From JACVRW01 sp046735115 (GTDB lineage Bacteria; Actinomycetota; Thermoleophilia; Solirubrobacterales; Thermoleophilaceae): a stretch of 5,184 nt of DNA. Below are positions 1 through 5,184 of this stretch, one piece after another (position 1 is the first letter of the stretch; the number at the start of each line of letters is the position of its first letter). The notes under the pieces are model-generated. The model searched no databases. It had not been told where the DNA came from and saw nothing but the letters and a program-made list of their open reading frames with translations. Location: NCBI GenBank assembly GCA_046735115.1, contig JBKPSR010000164.1, positions 1 to 5,184 on the forward strand. Reading direction: 5' to 3'. Made by a program: the position numbers and the translations under genes.

Positions 1-189
1 GAGCGGCGTGGTGCGCCGCTTGCCGCTCTTCGCACCAACGTGGTCCAGCAGCATCGGCGGCGCACCGGGGAATCGGTGGCCGACGAGGCCATGCGTCGCG
101 CGGTAGACGACGGTGTGTCCCTTTATCGACTGCCTGAGCACGGGCCACAGCCGGCCGGCGATCTGCCTGTAGTCAAATCCCGCGCTCAC
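1..189 (-). CDS. Deazaflavin (F420)-dependent nitroreductase-family protein, N-terminal part
   Basis: This gene is cut by the left edge: 63 codons are visible, from a GTG start at 187-189 down to position 1, with no stop. The translation begins VSAGFDYRQIAGRLWP and carries the segment GHRFPGAPPMLLDHVGAKSG followed by KRRTTPL. That pattern (a G-x-R-F-P-G stretch, a short hydrophobic strand, then G-x-K-S-G-K-x-R-x-T-P-L) is typical of the DUF385/Ddn family, split-barrel enzymes of about 130-160 residues that bind cofactor F420 and reduce nitro compounds, quinones or other acceptors. The substrate cannot be told from this fragment. The GTG start is my choice because the family segment sits at a normal distance from it and a GGCGAGG stretch lies upstream as a weak ribosome binding site. 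The frame stays open further upstream, so a longer N-terminus is possible. It follows the DUF1918 gene on the same strand after a 98 bp gap, so the two may be co-transcribed. Family call is fairly sure; exact start is not. Confidence 0.8.
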   Translation of the reverse strand, partial: MSAGFDYRQIAGRLWPVLRQSIKGHTVVYRATHGLVGHRFPGAPPMLLDHVGAKSGKRRTTPL

Positions 190-287
190 GGTGTCAGCGC
201 CTCGCCAACTTCGCCCGCGGCTCGCACGAAGCACATCATCCGCTCGGCCTCGTCCCCGATTGCGGATGGCGGCCGTTCGCCCCCGTC

Positions 288-485
288 CTACGCCTTCTCG
301 TTCGGTCCGGCGCGACGCAGCGCCCCCGCCGCCGGGGTGTAGATGCTCTCGTGCCCGTCGTCCCAGCGAATGCGATAGCGAGGGGAAGGTGCCGCCCGCA
401 CCACCTCCTCGATGACGCCCTTCCGAGGCCTCTGCTCGGTCGACTCCGACTCGACCTCGATGCGATTCCCGACCTTCAGCTCCAT
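288..485 (-). CDS. DUF1918 domain-containing small protein
   Basis: A complete 65-residue protein of unknown function. It begins MELKVGNRIEVES and contains a RKGVIEEVV strand, then SPRYRIRWDDGHES and IYTPAAGALR. The order (K-V-G-x-R-I opening, R-x-G-x-I-x-E-V, P-x-Y-x-I-R-W-x-D-G-H-E-S, then a P-containing turn) matches DUF1918, small beta-rich actinobacterial proteins that look like compact SH3-like barrels; the fold is family knowledge, not visible here. There is no signal peptide or membrane segment. The reading frame is open upstream to position 815, but that extension is arginine-rich and not protein-like. The ATG at 483-485 is fixed by a near-ideal Shine-Dalgarno just before it. The stop is TAG at 288-290; in the same frame there are 33 more sense codons before the next stop (see findings). 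The nitroreductase gene lies downstream on the same strand. Confidence 0.85.
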   Translation of the reverse strand: MELKVGNRIEVESESTEQRPRKGVIEEVVRAAPSPRYRIRWDDGHESIYTPAAGALRRAGPNEKA

Positions 486-489
486 GGCT

Positions 490-497
490 TCACCTCC
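490..497 (-). promoter_or_regulatory. Ribosome binding site of the DUF1918 gene
   Basis: On the minus strand this reads GGAGGTGA, followed by AGCC and the ATG at 485. It is a near-perfect complement to the 16S rRNA 3' end at normal spacing. It decides the start codon against the much longer open frame and is the strongest such site in the window. Confidence 0.85.
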
Positions 498-563
498 GAC
501 TCGCCTCATACAGGGTGATACCACCAACCGACGCTTACCGCACAACCGCCGAGACAACCGCCA

Positions 564-597
564 TCCTCCAGGGCAGCTCGGGCGCCGTCCTGGAGGA
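564..597. repeat. Strong hairpin (9 bp perfect inverted repeat)
   Basis: TCCTCCAGG at 564-572 is perfectly complementary to CCTGGAGGA at 589-597. A G-T and a C-G pair extend the stem inward to 574/587, leaving a 12-base GC-rich loop. Neither side has a run of T, so it is not a classical intrinsic terminator, although actinobacterial terminators often lack one. It lies about 80 bp upstream of the DUF1918 start and could end an upstream minus-strand transcript, shape a 5' leader or serve as a protein site. The pairing is visible; the role is inference. Confidence 0.5.
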
Positions 598-822
598 AGA
601 GCGCCCCGGCGCCGTCGCGCGAACCAAGGCGCGCCACTTTTTGGGCCTGGAGCACGAGGATTGCGCAGCGAGCGGCGCAGCACGCCTCCCCGGCGCCAGC
701 GTCCGCGATCGTCCCGATCGACCACCGCGCTCAGACGCCGCGCTCGCGAGCGGCGCGGCTCAGAGCACGTGATGCCGGCTCCTTGATCGCGCCGGTGGCC
801 GTTCCTCGGCGTCATGCGGCGC

Positions 823-960
823 TCACCCGCGCGGGAAGTGGCCCTCCACCGTCTCGCGGTCGAGATGCCGCGCCTCCATGATGATCAGCGGGCCAATGGC
901 GTCCTCGGGGACGAACGCCAGGTCTAGCAGTACATCGCGCGCCTCCTCGGGCGTTTCCGT
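823..960 (-). pseudogene. Coding-like remnant or chimeric small gene beside the tRNA fragment
   Basis: I do not recognise this protein. About 46 codons end with TGA at 823-825 and include RDVLLDLAFVPEDAIGPLII and MEARHLDRETVEGHFPRG. The stretch has a strong coding signature: nearly 90 percent of third codon positions are G or C while second positions are AT-richer, and hydrophobic and acidic residues alternate as in a folded protein. No credible start lies between the tRNA fragment and the coding-like part; the only internal ATG is late. The frame stays open through the tRNA fragment to an ATG at 1030-1032 preceded by GGGGG, which would give a 69-residue product whose first 20 or so residues come from antisense-free reading of the tRNA scar. 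Two readings are possible: the 3' end of a gene that lost its 5' part at this junction, or a short gene using the scar's ATG. A small unbroken gene starting at a non-standard codon cannot be excluded. Confidence 0.4.
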
Positions 961-970
961 CTCACGGCTT

Positions 971-1027
971 GAAGCAGGGGAGGGATTCGAACCCTCGGTC
1001 GACCAAAGGCCGACAACGGTTTTCGAG
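971..1027 (-). tRNA. 3' fragment of tRNA-Ser(CGA), probable attachment-site remnant
   Basis: Read on the minus strand, the segment starts with an anticodon loop CTCGAAA (1027-1021; anticodon CGA at 1025-1023), then the 3' anticodon stem ACCGT. A long variable arm follows, GTCGGCC-TTT-GGTCGAC, whose seven pairs include one G-T. Next come the T arm GAGGG-TTCGAAT-CCCTC (996-980) and the 3' acceptor strand CCCTGCT (979-973). The long variable arm makes this a class II tRNA, and the CGA anticodon points to serine. The 5' half is absent: the upstream strand has no D arm and no AGCAGGG to pair with the acceptor. The partial stem ATGGC at 1032-1028 pairs at four of five positions, perhaps by chance. 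The base after the acceptor is T, not the G73 usual in tRNA-Ser, and no CCA is encoded. The gene cannot make a working tRNA. Such anticodon-to-3'-end copies are the usual trace of integration into a tRNA gene. Confidence 0.8.
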
Positions 1028-1089
1028 GCCATTTTTTCAGCCCCCAAAGCCAGTCGTAGAGCCAAGCGGTGTTGTCGGGGGAACGTCAG

Positions 1090-1114
1090 AGGGAACGAAA
1101 AGTGGTCGTTCCCT
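1090..1114. repeat. 9 bp inverted repeat beside the tRNA fragment
   Basis: AGGGAACGA at 1090-1098 pairs perfectly with TCGTTCCCT at 1106-1114 across a 7-base spacer AAAGTGG. A further direct copy of GGGAACG sits at 1079-1085, twelve bases before the second copy at 1091-1097. No T run follows, so termination is less likely than protein binding. The site is about 65 bp from the tRNA anticodon loop, a distance at which integrases and excisionases commonly bind arm sites; that role is inference. Confidence 0.5.
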
Positions 1115-1234
1115 AGCAATCATCGCGGGGGTCCGGTTGGCCTCGGCTGAGTCGCGTTGACCTCAGTCGAACCCGCGAAGGTCGCGCATCCCGGTTCAAC
1201 AGTCGATCCGGTTCGAGGACGTCGCGTCAGGGTC

Positions 1235-1256
1235 GTCGACGGCGAGCGCCGTAGAC
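1235..1256 (-). terminator. Possible secondary terminator hairpin
   Basis: ACGGC (1239-1243) and GCCGT (1248-1252) pair across a GAGC loop, and after one mismatch GTC (1235-1237) pairs with GAC (1254-1256). It lies about 75 bases after the regulator stop on the same strand and has no T run. Only a weak candidate; short GC hairpins arise easily in such DNA. Confidence 0.25.
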
Positions 1257-1286
1257 CGTGGACATCTCCGACGAACTCCGAATCGG

Positions 1287-1320
1287 TCGAGGCCCACGGG
1301 GCTCAATCTCTCGGCCTCGA
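1287..1320 (-). terminator. Possible terminator hairpin of the regulator gene
   Basis: TCGAGGCC (1287-1294) and GGCCTCGA (1313-1320) form a perfect 8 bp, mostly GC stem with an 18-base loop. It starts nine bases after the regulator stop codon, which is where a terminator would sit. There is no T tract, as often in actinobacteria, so the call rests on pairing and position only. Confidence 0.4.
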
Positions 1321-1329
1321 AGTCCGCCG

Positions 1330-4300
1330 TCACGCGTGCTTCAACTCTGTTGCTGCTTGCGCCCAGCTTTCCATACCCAGCTCCAGATAGATCGAGACAG
1401 CCCCACCGAGCAACTCAAGAGCCTTATGTCTGTCGCCACGCTGGTCACGTGCGAGCAGCATGCGGGCGTAGTCGTGCCGGGTGTGGGCGAGCGCCGGACG
1501 AGCGCCCATCTTGACGTTCATCGCGATTGCGTCCTCAAAGTGTCCGGCTGCCTCCTCCCACCGCGAGGTCGTTGCGGCGAGGATGCCGAGGTAGCGCGCG
1601 ATAGGGCCGAGCGCGACCTCTCCGGCAGCCATCGCGTTCACGCGCGCGTACGGTCCCAGCAGCCGGTAGAGCAGGGCCGCCCGGTCTTGGTCGTACAGGT
1701 GGGCCGCGACTTCGGCGAGCAGCGCGAGGCAGAAGAGCCACTCGCTGTCCCGCGGGAGCCCGGCGAACTCCGCGTCTGCGAGTTCGTCGAATGCGCGGCG
1801 CGCCTGGTGCTCTCGTCCGAGCTCGAGTTCGAGCAACGGGATGAAACAGCGGAAAGACCGGTAGCCCGGGTACTGGTCAACCGCTTCTCGGGTGAGGTGC
1901 TCGACCTCGGCCAGTCGACCCTGCGCGCGGCGCAGGATGAACATCGCCAGTCGGTACGAACAGTCGGCGTCGGAGCTCCGGGCGTATCCGGACCTCAACG
2001 CCTGCTCCTCGAGCTCCTCAGCCTTCGCGAACTCCCCTCGGAAAAGGGCCCAGAGCGCGTTCTGCATGGCGCCCTGCCACTGCGGCGCCGCCTGCCCCAG
2101 TTGTCCGGCCAGCGCGTGGTAGGCGGTGTCCGCGATCTCCGCCTCGTCCGCGAGCGTGAGCCAAGCGACCACGCCCTTCAGCGTCAGTGCATCGAGGGCG
2201 GCGTCGGTCGAACCGGTCTCGTCCGCCAGCCTGCCCACCTCCTCCGCGATCGTCACGAGTTCCTCGACGTCGGGGCCCCAGGTGGCCATGAAGAGGCTCG
2301 TGAGCGTGTAAGCAAGCGCTTCCTTGTCACCCAGCCGGCGAGCGATCTCCACTGCTTCTCGGCTCAGGGACGACCGCGGCTCGAGCGAGGACTCGTCCCG
2401 GAGCGCTCCGGCCAGGCGCGCGAGCAACCGTGCCCTGAGCAGCGGCCCATCCTGGCCGAGAACCCTCAACGCCTCCTCGAGAAGAGGCACGAGGCGGGTG
2501 TCGCCCCCCGCCCGCTGCCAGCCCGGGCTTCCGCCGTAGCCGAGCGCGGCGCGCGCGAAGGCTTCCGGCAGGCGCGTGGTCCTGGCGAGATCGCACGCGG
2601 CCAGGAACATCTCCCTTGCATCGGCCATGCTTCCGGCTTTGGCGAGTGCGTCGCCGCGCGCGAGCAGCAACTCGCTGCGCGTCGCGGGATCGACCGGGGG
2701 CTGCTCGGCGAGCGCCTCGAGCGCCAGCTCGAATAGGCGCGCGGCCTCATCGTAGGCGAGCAGCTCGAGGGCACGGTTGCCGGCTTGGCGGGAGTAGAGC
2801 AGCCCCTTGACGTGCTCGCCGGCGGCGACCGAGTGGTGCGCGAGCTCGGCCAGGTATGGCCCCGGGCGCTCGTCGTTGAGCTGCTCGAGCGCCGCGACGG
2901 CTAGCTTGTGCAGCCGTAGCCGGCGCGCGGCTGTGAGTCCGTCGTAGAGCGTGTCGCGAATGAGCACGTGCGCGAAGCGAAGACGCCCGCGGGAACCGGG
3001 GACATCGGAGACGACGCGCGCGTCGATCGCCTGGTCGAGCCATTCGAGCAGCTCGTCGTCCGAGACGCCCCCGACCCGGGCGAGGACCTCAAGTGCGAAC
3101 TCGCGGCCCAGCACGGAGCCAAGCACCAGGAGCCGGTTGCTCTCCTGCGAGAGATGGGTAAGCCGTCGGGCGATAACGTCACGGACGCTCTGCGGGATCG
3201 TTGGCCGCGACCGCTCGGCGGAGTCGGATAGAGCGCCTTCGACCGAGAGCAGACGCACGGTCTCGCCGACGAAGAGTGGATTTCCCTCTGTCTGCCCGTG
3301 CAGTGCGGCCGCGAGCTGCGGCGACGCCATGTCCGACGCCGCCTCGTGGAGATACTCCGCAACTTCGGTCTCGCTCAGCCCTCCCAGCGAGAGCCGGCGG
3401 GTAACCGGTTCGCGGGCCACCTCCGCGATCATCTCGGTCAGAGGCTGTCCCGGCAGAGGGTCGACACTTCGATAGGCGCCGAGGAGCAGCAGGCGGGTCG
3501 AGCCGAGCTCGCGGGCGAGAAACCGCAGCAGCAGCAGTGAGGGCGCATCGGCCGCGTGCAGGTCGTCAAGCACCAGCACGACCGGGCGCTGCTCGCCGGC
3601 CTTGCGAAGGAACCCGGCGATCGCCTCGAACAGGCGAAAGCGCGCCCCCTCTGGCTCGACCCGCGCGGGCGGCGGCAGATCGGGGAAGCGCTGACGCAGC
3701 TCGGGGACGATCTGCGCGAGCTCCGTGGCGCCCGCGCCGAGCAGGGCGGCCAGCGCCGTAGCATCGCTTTCGCGAATGTAGGCGCGTAGCGACTGTGTCC
3801 AGGGCCAGTAGGCGGGGGCGCCGCCCGCCTCCCAGCAGCGTCCGACCAGCACGCGCGCCGCGCGCGACTCGGCGCGGGTGACGAGCTCCTCGGCGAGGCG
3901 GCTTTTGCCGATTCCGGGCTCGCCCGCCACCAGAAATAGGCGGCCGTGGCCGGCAAATACATCGTCCAGTCCCCCGACCAGCTCGGCCATTTCGCGCCGG
4001 CGCCCGACGAACGCGCTGCGCGTGGCGTCCACTGCAGGCCCGACCGCAAGCGGTTCCTCCGCCGCTACCAGGTGAAGCCCCGGGTCCTGGGCGAGTATCG
4101 CCCGCTCGAGCTCGCGTAGATGCTCGCCCGGCTCAATGCCCAGCTCCTCGACCAGCGTCCGGCGCGCGGCCTGGTAGGCCTGAAGCGCATCCGCCTGGCG
4201 CTCCGAGCGGTAGAGGGCCAACATCAGCAGCGCCCGCAGGCGTTCGCGGTAGGGATGCTCGCCGATCAGGGTCTCCAGCTGCCCCACCACCTCGGCGTGG

Positions 4301-4830
4301 TCGCCGAGCGCGAGCTTCGCCTCGATCAGCTGCTCGTGCGCCGCGACGCGCAGGTCGTCCAGCCGCGCGATCTCGCGCTGCGCGAAGGGCTCGTATGCGA
4401 GCTCCACCAGCGGTGTGCCACGCCACAGCGACAGCGCCTCCTCCAGCGCCGAAACGGCACGCCGCGGGTGCCCGCCGGCCAACTCGCTCCGCCCCTCGAC
4501 AACGAGCCGCTCGAAGCGGCGCGAATCCAAGCGGTCGGGATCGAGCCTCAGCTCGTAGCCGCGCTCGCGCGTCACCACCACGCCGGCCGGCCCGTCGCTG
4601 CCCTCGCCCGCGAGCGTCTTGCGCAGCCGGGAAATCTGCATCTGCACCGTCTTGGCGGCCCCGGCCGGTGGTCGCTCGCCCCAGAGCTCGTCGATCAGCC
4701 GCTCCGTGCTGAGCGTCTCGTTGGCGTGCACCAACAGCAACGCCAACAGCGCCCGCAGCCTGGCCCCCCGGAGCGTGATCGTGCGGCCCTCGTCGAGGAC
4801 CTCGAGCGGTCCGAGAATGCGGAAGTCCAT
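1330..4830 (-). CDS. SARP/AfsR-like regulator: winged helix, BTAD, AAA ATPase and TPR region
   Basis: A 1166-residue cytoplasmic transcription regulator. Residues 1-97 are an OmpR-type winged helix (FRILGPLEVL, then LIDELWGERPP and TVQMQISRLRKTL), the DNA-binding part of SARP activators. Residues 101-248 are the BTAD helical domain, ending in AYQAARRTLVEELGIEPG. Residues 272 to about 500 form an AAA_16-type ATPase: FVGRRREMAEL (274-284), Walker A GEPGIGKS (303-310, at 3901-3924) and Walker B VVLVLDDLH (417-425). TEGNPLFVGE (514-523) and RFAHVLIRDTLYDGL (618-632) are motifs shared with LuxR-type (LAL) and adenylate-cyclase-linked ATPases. Residues 670-1166 are helical, TPR-like repeats, probably sensing a ligand or partner. 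All catalytic residues are present. There is no C-terminal LuxR helix-turn-helix, no cyclase domain and no membrane segment. The frame is open to 4980, but the added 50 residues are low in conservation-like features; the ATG at 4828-4830 places the SARP motif at residue 3. No clear Shine-Dalgarno precedes it. The target genes are not in the window. Confidence 0.93.
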   Translation of the reverse strand: MDFRILGPLEVLDEGRTITLRGARLRALLALLLVHANETLSTERLIDELWGERPPAGAAKTVQMQISRLRKTLAGEGSDGPAGVVVTRERGYELRLDPDRLDSRRFERLVVEGRSELAGGHPRRAVSALEEALSLWRGTPLVELAYEPFAQREIARLDDLRVAAHEQLIEAKLALGDHAEVVGQLETLIGEHPYRERLRALLMLALYRSERQADALQAYQAARRTLVEELGIEPGEHLRELERAILAQDPGLHLVAAEEPLAVGPAVDATRSAFVGRRREMAELVGGLDDVFAGHGRLFLVAGEPGIGKSRLAEELVTRAESRAARVLVGRCWEAGGAPAYWPWTQSLRAYIRESDATALAALLGAGATELAQIVPELRQRFPDLPPPARVEPEGARFRLFEAIAGFLRKAGEQRPVVLVLDDLHAADAPSLLLLRFLARELGSTRLLLLGAYRSVDPLPGQPLTEMIAEVAREPVTRRLSLGGLSETEVAEYLHEAASDMASPQLAAALHGQTEGNPLFVGETVRLLSVEGALSDSAERSRPTIPQSVRDVIARRLTHLSQESNRLLVLGSVLGREFALEVLARVGGVSDDELLEWLDQAIDARVVSDVPGSRGRLRFAHVLIRDTLYDGLTAARRLRLHKLAVAALEQLNDERPGPYLAELAHHSVAAGEHVKGLLYSRQAGNRALELLAYDEAARLFELALEALAEQPPVDPATRSELLLARGDALAKAGSMADAREMFLAACDLARTTRLPEAFARAALGYGGSPGWQRAGGDTRLVPLLEEALRVLGQDGPLLRARLLARLAGALRDESSLEPRSSLSREAVEIARRLGDKEALAYTLTSLFMATWGPDVEELVTIAEEVGRLADETGSTDAALDALTLKGVVAWLTLADEAEIADTAYHALAGQLGQAAPQWQGAMQNALWALFRGEFAKAEELEEQALRSGYARSSDADCSYRLAMFILRRAQGRLAEVEHLTREAVDQYPGYRSFRCFIPLLELELGREHQARRAFDELADAEFAGLPRDSEWLFCLALLAEVAAHLYDQDRAALLYRLLGPYARVNAMAAGEVALGPIARYLGILAATTSRWEEAAGHFEDAIAMNVKMGARPALAHTRHDYARMLLARDQRGDRHKALELLGGAVSIYLELGMESWAQAATELKHA

Positions 4831-4859
4831 GCCAGTCGGGACGCGGGCCAGTTGAACCC

Positions 4860-4888
4860 AACGTACAGCAGCTCCGGAGCCTCGCCAA
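4860..4888 (-). promoter_or_regulatory. Candidate promoter of the regulator gene
   Basis: On the minus strand TTGGCG (4888-4883) and TACGTT (4865-4860) are separated by exactly 17 bases. The first matches the sigma-70 -35 box at four of six bases and the second keeps the key T-A----T of a -10 box. Transcription would start about 22 bases before the ATG at 4830, leaving no room for the longer N-terminus. A perfect palindrome GCTCCGGAGC (4871-4880) fills the spacer. Weak consensus boxes are common by chance, so this is tentative. Confidence 0.35.
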
Positions 4889-5142
4889 CCGGCCGTTTCC
4901 GAGCCGTTACCGCGCTGCGGCCGAGACGCGACCGCTGCCGCGCATGCCCCGGTCCAGAGGGCCGTTCCGCTGGATCTCACGCTCGCATCGGTGGCGGGCA
5001 GGATTCTGAGGACGAGTGCTCCCTCGGCTGAGAACGGGCGAGTCGCCGCCCGGAGCGTTCCGCATCCAGTCGTCGGCCGACGGTCGCCGTCGGGGAGCGA
5101 GCCGGCTCAAGCGAGGGGCCGCGAAGGCATCGAACGCGCAGT
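4889..5142. other. Upstream intergenic region of the regulator
   Basis: No convincing gene. Open frames on both strands translate to arginine- and proline-rich sequence. The only structured element seen is a cluster of overlapping palindromes at 5071-5093. Confidence 0.45.
5071..5093. repeat. Overlapping palindromes
   Basis: CGTCGGCCGACG (5071-5082) is a perfect 12 bp palindrome. Its right half overlaps a second inverted repeat, CCGACGG (5077-5083), TCG, CCGTCGG (5087-5093). Three related half sites therefore alternate in orientation over 23 bp. This could be a regulator site or competing hairpins at the end of an upstream gene. Confidence 0.4.
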
Positions 5143-5184
5143 TCACCGCGCACCCTTCTTGCCGATGTCGGTCTCTGCGTGGTC
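5143..5184 (-). CDS. Possible C-terminal end of an unidentified gene
   Basis: One minus-strand frame enters from the right edge and ends at TGA (5143-5145) after 13 codons reading DHAETDIGKKGAR. Composition (acidic and lysine residues, 11 of 13 codons ending in G or C) is more protein-like than the other frames here, but 13 codons are too few to identify a family or prove a gene. The palindromes at 5071-5093 lie about 50 bases downstream, where a terminator would fit. Confidence 0.25.
   Translation of the reverse strand, partial: DHAETDIGKKGAR

Larger units (their letters stand above)
486..822. other. Intergenic region without a convincing gene
   Basis: This 337 bp stretch has open frames on both strands, but their translations are rich in arginine and proline and lack the composition of real proteins, as expected by chance at this GC content. 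It contains the upstream region of the DUF1918 gene, CAACCG repeats (525-560), a long perfect inverted repeat (564-597) and a 12 bp palindrome CGCTCGCGAGCG (741-752) flanked by two copies of GCTCAGA (729-735 and 758-764). A clear -35/-10 pair for the DUF1918 gene was not found; AT-richer TGTATGA at about 505-511 (minus strand) is the best -10-like stretch. Confidence 0.5.
1033..1329. other. Non-coding stretch between tRNA fragment and regulator
   Basis: No reading frame here looks like a real protein. The stretch contains GGGAACG repeats with a 9 bp inverted repeat close to the tRNA fragment (1079-1114), three copies of CCGGTT (1133, 1191, 1208), a small hairpin at 1235-1256 and a longer inverted repeat at 1287-1320 just past the regulator stop. 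If the tRNA fragment is an attachment site, this is the inner end of the integrated element. Confidence 0.5.

Noticed and set aside
40..342. 100-codon plus-strand frame
   Set aside because: Antisense to the nitroreductase start and part of the DUF1918 gene; the minus strand carries the recognisable motifs.
486..815. N-terminal extension of the DUF1918 frame
   Set aside because: Arginine-rich junk-like translation, whereas the ATG at 485 has a near-ideal Shine-Dalgarno and begins the family pattern.
878..1160. Plus-strand frames reading GEGFEPS and GRDSNPR
   Set aside because: These are the well-known false proteins produced by translating the antisense of a tRNA T arm.
1191..1216. T-loop-like CCGGTTCAAC and CCGGTTCGAGG
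   Set aside because: They resemble tRNA T loops, but no stem, anticodon arm or acceptor can be built around them.
1258..2736. 492-codon open frame on the plus strand
   Set aside because: It is antisense to the regulator's TPR region, low in hydrophobic order and rich in R, E and G. Long antisense frames are expected opposite high-GC genes; the regulator has clear domains.
4133..4888. 251-codon minus-strand frame
   Set aside because: Frame-shifted reading of the regulator's N-terminal domains; arginine, glycine and alanine rich.
4831..4980. 50-residue N-terminal extension of the regulator
   Set aside because: Not protein-like, no homology-like motif, lies over the candidate promoter, and the SARP motif begins right after the ATG at 4830.
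4120..5031. 303-codon open frame on the plus strand
   Set aside because: Antisense to the winged helix and BTAD domains and their upstream region; composition dominated by R, L, A and Q with no recognisable motif.
1..5184. CRISPR array, insertion sequence ends or integrase gene
   Set aside because: No regularly spaced repeats, no terminal inverted repeats with a transposase, and no recombinase motif were seen on either strand.

Overview
The window is GC-rich DNA with the gene repertoire of a high-GC actinobacterium: an F420-type nitroreductase, a DUF1918 protein and a very large SARP/BTAD-ATPase-TPR regulator. The C-terminal wording of the regulator resembles proteins I associate with Thermoleophilia/Solirubrobacterales, but that placement is inference. 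All genes I can support lie on the minus strand.

Layout from left to right. Positions 1-189 hold the first 63 residues of a deazaflavin (F420)-dependent nitroreductase-family protein that runs off the left edge. Positions 288-485 encode a complete 65-residue DUF1918 protein with a strong Shine-Dalgarno. Positions 486-822 have no convincing gene but contain a strong hairpin and short repeats. Positions 823-960 read like real coding sequence without a start of its own. Positions 971-1027 are the 3' part (anticodon loop to acceptor) of a class II tRNA, best read as tRNA-Ser(CGA); the 5' half is missing. Positions 1033-1329 are non-coding, with inverted repeats and a possible terminator. Positions 1330-4830 encode one 1166-residue regulator: winged helix, BTAD, AAA-type ATPase and a long TPR-like region. 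Positions 4831-5142 are its upstream region with a possible promoter. Positions 5143-5184 may be the last codons of another minus-strand gene.

The main interpretive point is the tRNA fragment. A tRNA 3' part that starts at the anticodon loop and has lost its 5' half is the usual scar left at the distal end of an element integrated in a tRNA gene. From its orientation, an integrated element would extend to the right, and the big regulator would be part of it. The nitroreductase and DUF1918 genes would then be the host flank. No integrase or other mobility gene is visible here, so the element is a prediction. The regulator sits alone, with no biosynthetic or transport genes beside it in the window, so its target cannot be deduced.
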